64,000 nt of DNA. Source: Pegea sp. RAD2-039 (lineage: Eukaryota > Chordata > Thaliacea > Salpida > Salpidae). The position numbers were made by a program, and so were the translations under genes. The DNA is taken from contig JAQGEQ010000332.1 of assembly GCA_034620365.1 (NCBI GenBank), positions 682,001 through 746,000 on the forward strand, given 5' to 3'. The notes beneath the pieces were generated by a model that saw only the letters and a list, made by a program, of their open reading frames with translations, was not told where the DNA came from and ran no database searches. Shown here one piece after another: positions 48,364-61,360 of the stretch (position 1 is its first letter; every line of letters starts with the position of its first letter).

Positions 48364-51300
48364 TCTTAATGATGTTTTTCTGAGACTTCTAGTTTTATAA
48401 AATATTTGATAATATTTGGATTAAGTTAAAATTCAATAATTAAAGCTTTATTACTTAACAGATGTATAGTTATTTATTTATGAGTATTTTTGTAAAAGTA
48501 GGTTTCTTATCAAGCTTAGAGTTATTTTGTAGCATTTTTATTTTACACAATAGATTGTGAAATATTGATTTCTAACTCGAAGTATATTCAAATTTCATAT
48601 TCAACTAATGTAATCTTTTAAAACTTTTTTTGCATTGAAAAATACGATCTTAGTTGAAAACAATTTTAGATTAAAAGTTATTTATCTCTTATCAAAAAAA
48701 CTCTTTAGACTTTTTGTTCATGTTTTTTTATAGAATTAAGAAAATTTTATCACATTTTGAAAAACGTTTTGAATAATGATTGTTTTGCTGCCAGAAAAAC
48801 CGCTTTTATGTTGACATGCTGACAATGATTTGTAGCTATAATTAAAGTAATATAAATCAAAGTTTGGTTTAATTGCTAGAATTCAACTTTTAAATAAAAA
48901 TTAACTAATTTATGCTACTTAATGAAAAAGTAATTAAAATGAGAGAAAATCTCTTTTACTTACCGCCATCTTGCGGTTGAAAACACTTTTATATAAGTAA
49001 ACTCCAAATAAAAATGTTGAATTTCCTAGTAAACAGAAAGTTAATATTTTAAGTCAGTATAATCAACAAAATAATTTCTAGTGATTAATTTATTTAAAAC
49101 ATTTTTATTTTAGATGTTTAACTTTTCAAAGTTAATAACAAACCAGTTTTAAGTATGGATTCGTTTAAAAACCATTTATTTAAATGAATAATTTTTAAAT
49201 TGAGATAAGAAAGACTTTTTGTTGCTATTTATTGCAAAACTACTTAATTTAAAACAATTACGACTATTGTATACCGAAAGTTTCAAAGAGAGGTTTATAT
49301 CCTTGCAAGGTTTTTGTATAGCACCTCAAAGTCTAGATGACATAATACAATTTTGGTTACATTTTTTGTGAAAACATTTGTGACTAATAATCATTTGAGC
49401 GAATAGTTCATTAAATCATTAAAATTAGAATCAATAAAAGATTCATGCAAGATTGTTACAACAACCTTGTAAATATTCAACTTTATCTCAGTTTTAAGAA
49501 CTCTATTGCTTGAAACTTATCACAACGAGCTTACCAAAGGCTTTCTTTATCAAGGCTAACCTGATTATCTAAAATTAGTATCTTAGTAAATCAAAGTATA
49601 AACTTACCCAAAAACTTAAAGTGCTTGATGAAACTAAATCTAGTAATAGTATTTGTTATTTCACGACAATTTGGGCGTAACATTTTTATGGTAATATTCT
49701 CTCTTTTTGAAGCTGACTTTAAGTTTGAAGAATATTTTGGCCTCGCTGCAGCAAAATGTTATTTTTGTAGTGCTAATACAGTGATTGTAACTAAATCAAC
49801 ATCAGAAATAGATATAACTAAAAAGATAAACCAAATATAAATATCTATAAAATGTATACTTGCTTAGTAACAACTAAGAAAAAATAGAAATGTTTTTTGC
49901 AGAAAGTGTTCAAAGTAAGGAATAAGAATTAAAAAAAACGTTGTAACATAACTTTTTGGTAAACCTAATTAAGAAAAAATGTTAATATTTTATTTCTAAA
50001 GGGTAACCCTAATAACTTTTACTGTAAGAGTAAAATCATACCTAGTTATTATTTTTACTGAAGTTATTTCCCAGCTTTTTATGTGACAAAATAAATGTGT
50101 TAAATAATTTAATTTACTTAATTTTTATTTAAAGTTTCTGATAAAAAACTCTGCAGCTTTAACTTTTTCAACATTTCGTATTAAAAAACACTCAATGTTT
50201 TGTCTAAGACTTCATTAAACGTTTTAAAAGTTGTTAAAATACATTTTTTAAATCTTAAATTTGAAGCAGTATTAGTAAGAATTAAAATTAAAAAAAAATT
50301 ATTATAGTGTAGAAATAAACATTTTTTGAAACAATTTTGCTTATCAAATAAAAGATTGTTTGAAACCAAACGAATATAATATTATTTAAAACAATTACTT
50401 TGGTTTTTGTCATATTTAATAGAGAATAGAATATTACAGTACAGTTAAAATGCATAAATTTGTTTACTCGTCTTACTGTTCAGTTTACTTTTCACAAATT
50501 CCTGTGCAACATTTATTAGTGCACTATCAATTGAATACTGATATCAATCTTTTGTTTCAATTGCTATGAGACCTAGCAGGTTAGGCGAATGATACAGCGC
50601 TTAATTTTCCACTTTTAGTGATCGTGACGTCACAACTTCAATGCATAGTCGTGCATTTTCGGCAATTTTAGTATTTGATGATATAAGCAAGTCAAGCTGA
50701 GAAAGAATTTTACATAAAAATGATTTTACAAAAAGACAGGAAAATAAAACACCAAATTCAACAAAATAATTTTGCTTGACAAAAGTAAGATTAAATCTAT
50801 TCTTTTTAAAATCGTTTTGCATTAACAGTTAATGAAATTAAATCGTTCTGCAAAAAGTTTTAATCAAACTTGCTCAATAGAAACAATGTTTTAGGCAGTT
50901 TTTCAAAGGTTTATGATATCATAAGCTTATTATATTTAATTGTTATATTGAAGAAAAGAGATTTATAAATTTACTGAAATGTTTTAGCTTTTAAAATTTG
51001 TTTTAATGATTCAATCTCTTACATAAAATGTTTATAAACTGATAAAAAACTTCAAATAAACTTATTAAGACCAAAAAAAGGATTGTTTATTAATCTAAGT
51101 ACTCTTTTTTCACAACATAAATAAACAATATTCAGGAAAAACTAACATAAAATAATTAATCTTGTAATTAATTTTATCAAATACCTTAATAAAAACTCAT
51201 TGATTCAGATTTTACCAAATAGCAAAAAAAATTGAAAATTTATGTTTCTAAGAGCATATTGTAGCATTGTACATCGTTAAATTGATTTAATCGCTAAAAT

Positions 51301-52381
51301 TACGTCATCGCTCACAAATGTTAGACTTCTTTTGGTGGATATATACGTCAATTTTGGCACAGAAGGAAAGCTATTGGCTCAGTAAGTTCAATAGAAGCAC
51401 TTTTGATAATTTGGAGATGCAACATGCGTCGATACTTAACTAATTATCTCTCGGAGACAGATGCAGACTGTTTCAGAGAGAAATAAATCTTGATGTCTGC
51501 ATATTTTTGAAATTAAATTGTAAACGGAAATAAATGAACTATTCCACATTTTGTTTTAAAATTTAAAACATTTCCTAACTTCAAACGCCGCTGCTGTATA
51601 TGATTACGTCATCGAATAATGACATTCGTGTTTTGCTCTACCATGACAATTTGATTCAAAATGCACATGATTAAGTAAGTTATTGATTACCAATCATTAG
51701 TAGACAACAACATTTTCTACTTGGAGACTTAATTTAATCACTTGGTTTGAAACAACTATAAGCTGTGACATTTTATCTGTTTTTGATCGATTGACAGCTT
51801 TTACTTAGACATTTAGATCAAATCAAATTCTATCTCACCATTAAATTTTTAAAATCAAATTAATGTTTTACAAGGAGAACATTAAAGATTTTAAAGTCAA
51901 AAGTGATAACAATAAATGAAACAGAAACTACGATCAGATAAAGTTAAAATCCTAAGAATTAAAGAAATCACAGAAAGATTACTGTGGTTAAAAATGAATC
52001 TTCATAACGACCATATACATCGTTGAACCATACCAAAATCAAGTAGAAATCAGATACATACATGGAAGTCAAATTGAAGTTTATCCATCATCTTCTTGAG
52101 GTTGTTTTTTCTTCAAGGGACATAAAGATATTTATATTGATTTCATTTAAAACACAATATTATGTTTAACAATAATAATTATATGAAATATTTGTTGGTA
52201 GTTTAATAATTCTGGAAATAGACTATCTTCTCCTATCTCACTCATAACTTAGTATCTGAAGTCAGCAATTGTTTGAAGAGTCACGTGTTCTTGTGCTAAG
52301 ACGGTTTATCTTGAACTGTAACATTATTATTATTTATAAAATGATTTATCCTTAAGTCAAGAGGGTCGTCGAGTTGTAAGT
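48364..52381 (+). repeat. A-type spacer and left arm, copy 2
   Basis: It is close to colinear with 34780-38810, at an offset of about 13.58 kb, and nearly identical apart from substitutions and small indels. It carries the spacer ORF at 49625-49840, the GTGACGTCAC palindrome at 50624-50633 and the TTACGTCATC block at about 51604. It breaks off in the core at 52381, after CGAGTTGTAAGTT. Confidence 0.8.
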
Positions 52382-52985
52382 TAAAAATAAACTTATTAAG
52401 ACAATAAAAAGGATTGTTTATTAATTTAAGTAGTCTTTTTTCACAACATAAATAAACAATATTCAGGAAAAACTAACATAAAATAATTAATCTTGTAATT
52501 AATTTTAGCAAATACTTCAATAAAAACTCATTGATTCAGATTTTACCAAATAGCAAAAAAAATTGAAAATTTATGTTTCTAAGAGCATATTGTAGCATTG
52601 TACATCGTTAAATTGATTTAATCGCTAAAATTACGTCATCGCTCACAGATGTTAGACTTCGTTTGGTGGATATATACGTCAATTTTGGCACAGAAGGAAA
52701 GCTATTGGCTCAGTAAGTTCAATAGAGGCACTTTTGATAATTTGGAGATGCAACATGCATCGATACTTAACTAATTATCTCTCGGAGACAGATGCAGACT
52801 GTTTCAGAGAGAAATAAATCTTGATGTCTGCATATTTTTGAAATTAAGTTGTAAACCGAAATAAATGAACTATTCTACATTTTGTTTTCAAATTTAAAAC
52901 GTTTGCTAACTTCAAACGCCGCTGCTGTATATGATTACGTCATCGAATAATGACATTCGTAGTTTGCTTTACCATGACAAATTGA
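52381..52985 (+). repeat. Partial extra left arm, direct tandem
   Basis: At 52381 the core is interrupted and the sequence restarts at AAAAATAAACTTATTAAGAC, equivalent to about 51050, then runs through the arm again to CATGACAAATTGAATC. This is a partial tandem duplication with a step of about 1330 bp. Confidence 0.75.
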
Positions 52986-55900
52986 ATCAAATTTAACCAT
53001 CCTTGAGTTTGTTTTTTTTTCTCACTTCATCAGATGTTATGTTATTGTACATCTCTTTTCTACTTTCTTATTGCGCTTATTAAAAATGGAAAGTTTAATC
53101 AAAAGGATGTTTGACGTTTAGCAGCTAACTGAGAACTTTGACACGTTAGAACATTGTGACATCAAACTAGCTTCTATAAACCTAGGCAACTGCTGTGACT
53201 ATTAACACGTTAATGACGTAAAGTACTTTTCGGAAGTGGTACATCTATTCAATAATTAATTTTCAAATTTTCAAAATTAAGAAGTATTTTGACATTATTA
53301 ACTGCGATAGATTAATTGGTGAAGTATTTTTTAGATAAGGTAAATCGAAGAAAAAAAATTTATTTGAATACATTCGAATTTTGTGAAAAGTTCAATGAAC
53401 TTGAAAGATTGGGCAATTTTACCGGTTTCAAAAACTTTAGCTGTAAGTATAATATACTTAAACCATTTTTTTATATGTGACAGTGTGTTTTGTTCTTCAC
53501 TGTTTTACTTTTGACTGAATAACCTTCAACGTCTTACCAATGTTTCCTTTTTTTATGACTGCTTTTGAACTTTTAAGTAATCATTGGAAAGAAACTTTAT
53601 ATTTGACATGAGGTCTGGCATACTTTTTTTCACTCAAAAACTAATCTTTGTATTTATTTTCAAAGTCAATCTTAGAAATAGAAATACACAGTTGTTGATA
53701 TTTTTTGGATAATATGAAATTTTAGAATTAAATAAACAAATTTAAATCCGAGAAAACATTACCATTGCCAAAATGATTCTTCTGTAAGCAATCTTAAAAC
53801 AATTACATTTTCTTATAAAAAAATTGCATTTTGCAATCCTTTAAAATTTAAGAATATGACATCCGGCAAAAAGGTAACATACGATCAGCTATCATCAATA
53901 GATAATAGAAAGGGAAATACTTTTTTTATATACATAAATGTGAATATTGAAAATGTCTCCACCTGGGCTCGAACCCGGTACTTCCAAGCTAGAAGTACTT
54001 TGTAGCTAGGTGTAGTAACCGCTTCGCCGCCAAGCATGAATTTTGAAAATGTTAAAGGATATATATTTTTAACAACATTTGCTGATATAATTGCAGAGCC
54101 AAAAGAACTTTTTTTTATTAATAACCCTAGTAAAGAAATTTGGAAAAGTAGTATTATATTTCTAAATTATTTTTACAATTCTTTCAGTTATTGGTTTTGC
54201 CTCTTGTACGTAGTTATGTGAATTTAATTTTACACGTTTGATGCTTATAGAACATAAAAGACATTAACATTAGTCAATTTTTATTTTAGTTTTGTAAATA
54301 TAAAGATAAAGAAATCCCAAAACTATTTTGCTAGAGGTTTGAGAATCAGATAAACCAAAGCCCAAGTTTTGCGAAAACTTTTTCAAACTTTATCAGGATG
54401 TTAATAATAGATAAATTAATTATTTATTAACATTAACGTAAATGTTTAAAAAGAGCATGATAACAAGGAACTTTTATTACTACAATTGTGACCTCAAAGT
54501 TGTCAGAGTAACAAAGCACATGTTTTTATATCAAAGTATATCAGAAATTATTTGTTGACTGCAAAATTTTTCAAACTGATTTTAAAAAACAGGTTGAAAT
54601 TTATGAAAAAGACATGTATTTATAAGGAAACTTTCTTATTTTTTTAGAATATCTGTGTTGATCATTAACGTTTGTTAAACATGGCCCCTTGGCATTGGTT
54701 ATGTTACAATCAACTTTTTTACCTCATTTTTATTTAGATAAAATGAATGGTAGGTCATGTTCAAACAAAAGTGCAAAATAAAATCGAATTATTTGTATAA
54801 TACTTGATGAATTTACCTGTAAAACTTGTAAATGATACTACGTCGCAGAAAGGTACACTATGTTTGCTAGTTAATAGAATTATAAATGCACACAATACCA
54901 AGATGCAGACACCAGAGCCTCATAGGAGTGATTTAATAGATAACAAATTAATATATAATAAATTGATCTTTGATTTCTTTTAGTTAAACATCAAACTAAG
55001 CCCAACTTTGTTAAACAGCATAAAATAAAGTAAAATTAACTAAGTAAAAAGATTCTTGATTTAAAATCTGTTAAATGAAATTTTTCTGTGAAAGGTTCTT
55101 TCCCTACTTGCTCAATGGTGAAAGCGTCTGTAGGCAGCTTTTTAAACATTTATGATATCATTAGCATATTATATTTAAATGTTATATTAAAGTAAACAAC
55201 TTTCTAAATTTAGTGAAATGTTCTATCTTGTGAAATTTGTTTCAATTATCCAATCTCTAATGTAGAATTTTTATAAACTGATAATTAACTTTCAACAAAC
55301 TTATTAAAACAAGTAAAGTAGGTTTTCTACTAATATAAATAGTCTTTTTTTAAAACAAAAACAAACAATTTTCTACAAAAATTAACTTAAAAAAATTAAT
55401 CGTCTAAACAATTTTAGCAAATAACTCACTATACTTCATGATTTCAACTTGATTCAGATTTTACCAATAGGATAAAAAAAAATTGATGAATTTTCTTTGT
55501 AAAATAATATAGTAGCATTGTACATTGTTGAATTCAGTAAATGGCTAAAAGTAACTTTTTACAACTCACAAATTTTAGACTTGGTTTGTTCTATATATAC
55601 GCTATCTTTGCTACAAACGAATATGCTCATTAAATATAGCATCATCATTTTTGGTAATTTTGAAGATGCAACTTGCATCGATGCTTAACTATGAATCTCT
55701 AGGAAACAGGTAGAGACTGTTTTCGAGATACATAAATCTTAATGTTTGCATATTTTCGAAATTAGACTTTAAAAGAAAATAAGGGAACAATTCACTAATT
55801 TTGAGAATTTAAAAAGATTTTATAGCTTCAAACGGTGCTGTATATTATTACGTCATCCAATAATGACGTTCTAACTTTGCTCTACCATGATTAATCCAAT

Positions 55901-56750
55901 CAAAATGTACCTCTCTTAGTTTTTTGATTGTTACTATACATTAAACAGCAAATATTTCTACTGGGTATTTTATTTATTTCACTTGGATTTTTTTCAACTA
56001 TAAGCTGTTACTTTGTAACTATTAGTTTTTGATTAACCGGCAGCTTTTACTTAGATATCAAACACAAACCAGATTCAATCTCAGAATCAAACTTTTAATG
56101 TTGCAAATCAAACAAAAGTTGCAAGAAGAAATCATTAAAGATTGATAGATTGGCTAAGAATGTTCATTTTAAGACCTTTGCAGAAACTAAATAAATAGTG
56201 TAACTAAAATAAGTTAAAATTGATTTTTTGTAATTCCCTTATTTCATTACAAACGGTTATAAAATAATCCGTTGAAATATAGTAAACTGTTGTTGCGATA
56301 TTTAAAGCTATTATTTTCTCTGGTATGATTAAAGATAGAAGCTTAATTATTAAATACGTTTTAATATTTTGTCTCTATCTGTTGACCATTTTAAATCGAA
56401 TCATTTGATGAGCATATTAATATACTATTACACTTCTTAAAGTATACAACTCAACCATTCTATACTCAAGTAAGACATCGATAGTAATAAAATAGTATTT
56501 TTCTGTCTAGACCAAATCATTTTAATTTATCTGGAAAAGGATTAGGAAATGTTTTAATCAAGATTCAACTGTTTTTTTAAATAAGATAGATTTTATACTT
56601 CTTCTAAAGATAAGAAAATTTCAAAATGGTCATCGTCATCTGCTCTTATCACATTATCATTATAAACTTAATCACATGTTATACGAGGTCAAACATATCA
56701 ATAAACTAGCTCTGATTTAAAATATCACTATCAACAAAACTTACGTGAAA
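52985..56750 (+). repeat. S, X and R block, direct orientation
   Basis: Order: S segment (about 53040-53280), X segment with SINE (53928-54036) and CACACAATACCAAGATGCAG at 54891, arm start near 55090, TTACGTCATC block at about 55848, and a tail to about 56750. 52970-55620 is repeated directly 8381 bp further on. The 61-codon ORF at 54036-54221 starts in the last bases of the SINE and is not supported as a gene. Confidence 0.75.
53928..54036 (-). mobile_element. SINE family 1 with internal deletion
   Basis: The minus-strand head CTTGGCGGCGAAGCGGTTAC and the B box (GGGTTCGAGCCC, about 53965-53976) are intact. About 65 bp of the body, between the head and the terminal ATTTATGTATATA, is missing compared with 41861-42020. 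Confidence 0.8.
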
Positions 56751-56814
56751 AAAAAACTAGTGGCTAAAATGATACTCGTTAGATTACTCTTAAAAGTCAT
56801 CTTTTCGTTCAATG

Positions 56815-59800
56815 CTATGTTATGTTATTTTACATCTCTTTTCTACTTGCTTTTCTGCTTTTTTAAAATGTAAAGTTTCATCAAAAGGACGTCTGTGGCT
56901 CAGCAGCTAACTGAGTATTTTGACACGTTAGAACAACATGACATCAAACTAGCCTCTATACACCTAAGCACCTGCTGCGACTTATAATAGAATTGTAACA
57001 TAAAGTACTTTCCAGAACTGGTTCATCTATTTAATAATTAAGTTTCAAATTTCATTAAATAAGAAGTATTTTGAAATTATTAAATCCGATAGTTTAGAGA
57101 AGTTTGAAAAGAACCTTTTACAGAACAATTTAATTTATTTAAATGTAATACAAAAAGAATTTAAAAAAATAAGTATAATCTAACTTTTGTCAAACATAAT
57201 TATTTTGTTGATTTAATTTTCATGTCTTTTTGTCAAATTCTGTCTTAGATTGACTTGTTAATGTCATCAAATACCAATAACGCCGATAATATATGCCAAT
57301 ACACTAAAGATGTGATGTCACAATCACTATCAGCGAAAATTAAGCGCTTTAGGGATCTCCTAACCTGCTACTGCTCATAAAATTTCAAAACAAGATTAAT
57401 ATCAAAATACACTTGATAGTGCACAAACAGATGTTCCTCAAGAATTTTTAAAAGTATGCAGCCATATTCAATTTCAGCATCAAAGTTTTGATATTTAAAA
57501 TAAAATTAATGTTACCCAACGAAAAAATAGATTAAAAAAGTCAAAAGTGACAGCAATAATTGAAACAAAAACTAAGATTAACCAAAGTTATACTCCTGAG
57601 AATAAAAAAATAAAAAAAAAAATTGTGGTTAGAAAAAAGTCTTCATCGAATTCATTTAGACAGTTGAGCCATGGCAGAAGCAAGTAGAATTCATATGCAA
57701 ATAAAGAAGACAAATGAAATCCATCATGCTTTTTGGGTTCTTAGTGATTCTTCCAAGGCATATAAAGGTAATCTTGTAGATTTCTTTTGAAACAAACGTA
57801 GTGTTTCAGTTCAAAAGTTTCAGTTGAAAAATATCATCTTCTCCTAGCTCACTCACAACTTAGTGTCAAGCAATCTGCAATTGTTAGATGAGTCAAGTAG
57901 TCAAATGCTAAAATACCTTACCTGGAAATGAAATATTTGAAGCTGACATCTTTCTGCAAGCAATGATGCAGAACGTCAGCACGATTTTAATAAGTTTTGC
58001 TTTGTACATGTTTTTTGTCATTACTACATCAAAAAAACTTACAACTCGACGACCCTCTTGACTTAAGGATAAATCATTTTATAAATAATAATAATGATAC
58101 AGTTCAAGATAAACCGTCTTAGCACAAGAACACGTGACTCTTCAAACAATTGCTGACTTCAGATACTAAGTTATGAGTGAGATAGGAGAAGATAGTCTAT
58201 TTCCAGAATTATTAAACTACCAACAAATATTTCATATAATTATTATTGTTAAACACAATATTATGTTTTAATTGAAATCAATAAAACTATCTTTATGTCC
58301 CTTGAAGAAAAAACAACCTCAAGAAGATGATGGATAAACTTCAATTTGACTTCCATGTATGTATCTGATTTCTACTTGATTTTGGTATGGTTCAACGATG
58401 TATATGGTCGTTATGAAGATTCATTTTTAACCACAGTAACCTTTCTGTGATTTCTTTAATTCTTAGGATTTTAACTTTATCTGATCGTAGTTTCTGTTTC
58501 ATTTATTGTTATCACTTTTGACTTAAAAATCTTTAATGTTCTCCTTGTAAAACATTAATTTGATTTTAAAAATTTAATGGTGAGATAGAATTTGATTTGA
58601 TCTAAATGTCTAAGTAAAAGCTGTCAATCAATCAAAAACAGATAAAATGTCACAGCTTATAGTTGTTTCAAACCAAGTGATTAAATTAAGTCTCCAAGTA
58701 GAAAATGTTGTTGTCTACTAATGATTGGTAATCAATAACTTACTTAATCATGTGCATTTTGAATCAAATTGTCATGGTAGAGCAAAACACGAATGTCATT
58801 ATTCGATGACGTAATCATATACAGCAGCGGCGTTTGAAGTTAGGAAATGTTTTAAATTTTAAAACAAAATGTGGAATAGTTCATTTATTTCGGTTTACAA
58901 TTTAATTTCAAAAATATGCAGACATCAAGATTTATTTCTCTCTGAAACAGTCTGCATCTGTCTCCGAGAGATAATTAGTTAAGTATCGATGCATGTTGCA
59001 TCTCCAAATTATCAAAAGTGCTTCTATTGAACTTACTGAGCCAATAGCTTACCTTCTGTGCCAAAATTGACGTATATATCCACCAAACGAAGTCTAACAT
59101 TTGTGAGCGATGACGTAATTCTAGCGATTAAATCAATTTAACGATGTACAATGCTACAATATGCTCTTAGAAACATAAATTTTCAATTTTTTTTGCTATT
59201 TGGTAAAATCTGAATCAATGAGTTTTTATTAAGGTATTTGATAAAATTAATTACAAGATTAATTATTTTATGTTAGTTTTTCCTGAATATTGTTTATTTA
59301 TGTTGTGAAAAAAGAGTACTTAGATTAATAAACAATCCTTTTTTTGGTCTTAATAAGTTTATTTGAAGTTTTTTATCAGTTTATAAACATTTTATGTAAG
59401 AGATTGAATCATTAAAACAAATTCTAAAAGCTAAAACATTTCAGTAAATTTATAAATCTCTTTTCTTCAATATAACAATTAAATATAATAAGCTTATGAT
59501 ATCATAAACCTTTGAAAAACTGCCTAAAACATTGTTTCTATTGAGCAAGTTTGATTAAAACTTTTTGCAGAACAATTTAATTTCATTAACTGTTAATGCA
59601 AAACGATTTTAAAAAGAATAGATTTAATCTTACTTTTGTCAAGCAAAATTATTTTGTTAAATTTGGTGTTTTATTTTCTTGTCTTTTTCTAAAATCATTT
59701 TATGCAAAATTCTTTCTCAGCTTGACTTGCTAATGTCATCAAATAATAAAATAACCGAAAATGCACGCCTATGCATTGAAGTTGTGACGTCACGATCACT

Positions 59801-60675
59801 AAAAGTGGAAAATTAAGCGCTGTATCATTCGCCTAACCTGCTAGGTCTCATAGCAATTGAAAAAAAAAGATTAATATCAGAATTCAATTGATAGTGCACT
59901 AATAAATGTTGCACAGGAATTTGTGAAAAGTAAACTGAACAGTAAGACGAGTAAACAAATTTATGCATTTTAACTGTACTGTAATATTCTATTCTCTATT
60001 AAATATGACAAAAACCAAAGTAATTGTTTTAAATAATATTATATTCGTTTGGTTTCAAACAATCTTTTAGTTTGATAAGCAAAATTGTTTCAAAAAATGT
60101 TTATTTCTACACTATAATATTTTTTTTTAAAATTTAATTCTTACTAATACTGCTTTAAATTTAAGATTTAAAAAAAGTATTTTAACAACTTTTAAAACGT
60201 TTAATGAAGTCTTAGACAAAACATTGAGTGTTTTTTAATACGAAATGTTGAAAAAGTTAAAGCTGCAGAGTTTTTTATCAGAAACTTTAAATAAAAATTA
60301 AGTAAATTAAATTATTTAACACATTTATTTTGTCACATAAAAAGCTGGGAAATAACTTCAGTAAAAATGATAACTAGATATGATTTATACTCTTAAAGTA
60401 AAAGTTATTAGGGTTACCCTTTAGAAATAAAATATTAACATTTTTTCTTAATTAGGTTTACCAAAAAGTTATGTTACAACGTTTTTTTTAATTCTTATTC
60501 CTTACTTTAAACACTTTCTGCAAAAAACATTTCTAATTTTGCTTAGTTGTTATTAAGAAAGTATACATTTTTATATTTTATCTATATTTATATTTTGTTT
60601 AACTTTTTCGTTATTTTTATTTCTGATGTTGATTTAGTTACAATCACTGTATTAGCACTACAAAAATAACATTAT
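56815..60675 (-). repeat. A-type unit in inverse orientation (S to spacer)
   Basis: Reverse complement of about 36170-39990: S segment (56870-57010), right arm (57600-57900), core (57935-58130), left arm with the TTACGTCATC block (inverse, about 58808) and the GTGACGTCAC palindrome (59784-59793). It stops at about 60675 after CACTACAAAAATAACATT, within the equivalent of the spacer ORF. Together with 36170-39990 it forms a 3.8-kb inverted repeat with about 17 kb between the arms. Confidence 0.8.
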
Positions 60676-61360
60676 ATCAAAGAAAAGAAATTTAAAAATT
60701 TACTCAAATGTTTTATCTTTTAAAATTTATTTCAATGATTTAATCTCTTTCATAAAATGTTTATAAACTGATAAATAACTTTGAATTTTGAATAAACTTA
60801 TTAAAACCATAACAAAGGATTTTTTACTAATTAAAGTAGTTTTTTTTCACAACATAATTAAACAATATTCAGAAAAAACTAACATTAAATAAATAATCTT
60901 GTAAACAATTTTAGCCAAATCCTAACTAAACGCATTGATTCAGATTTTACCAATTAGCAAAAAAAAATGACAATTTATGTTTCTAAGAGCATATTGTAGC
61001 ATTGTACATCGTTGAATTGATTTAATCGCTAAAATTACGTCATCGCTCTCAAATGTTATACTTCGTTTGGTGGATATATACGTCAATTTTGGCACAGAAA
61101 GATGGCTATTAGCTCAGTAAGCTCAATAGACGCGCTTTTGATAATTTGGAGATGCAATATGCATCGATAATTAACTAATAGTCTCTCAGAGGCAGATGCA
61201 GACTGTTTGAGAGATAAATAAATCTTGATGTCTGCTTATTTTTGAAATTAAACTGTAAACGGAAATAAATGAACTATTCAAAATTTTTTGTTTAATTTAA
61301 AATATTTTCTAGCTTCAAACGCTGCTGCTGTGATGACATTCGTAGTTTGCTTTACCATGA
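60676..61360 (+). repeat. Partial left arm, direct, head-to-head with the previous unit
   Basis: It starts at ATATCAAAGAAAAGAAATTT (equivalent to about 37370) and runs to the arm end. At about 61330 the TTACGTCATC block is deleted: GCTGCTGCTGTGATGACATT replaces the longer sequence seen in every other copy. Confidence 0.7.

Noticed and set aside
34780..52381. LTR retrotransposon or endogenous virus
   Set aside because: Direct repeats of arms are present, but there is no TG...CA-bounded LTR, primer binding site, or gag, protease or integrase reading between them.
54036..54221. 61-codon ORF identical to that at 62417
   Set aside because: Identity is explained by the recent 8381-bp-spaced duplication. 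The start codon overlaps the SINE junction, and the inverse copy at 41720-41860 lacks the frame.
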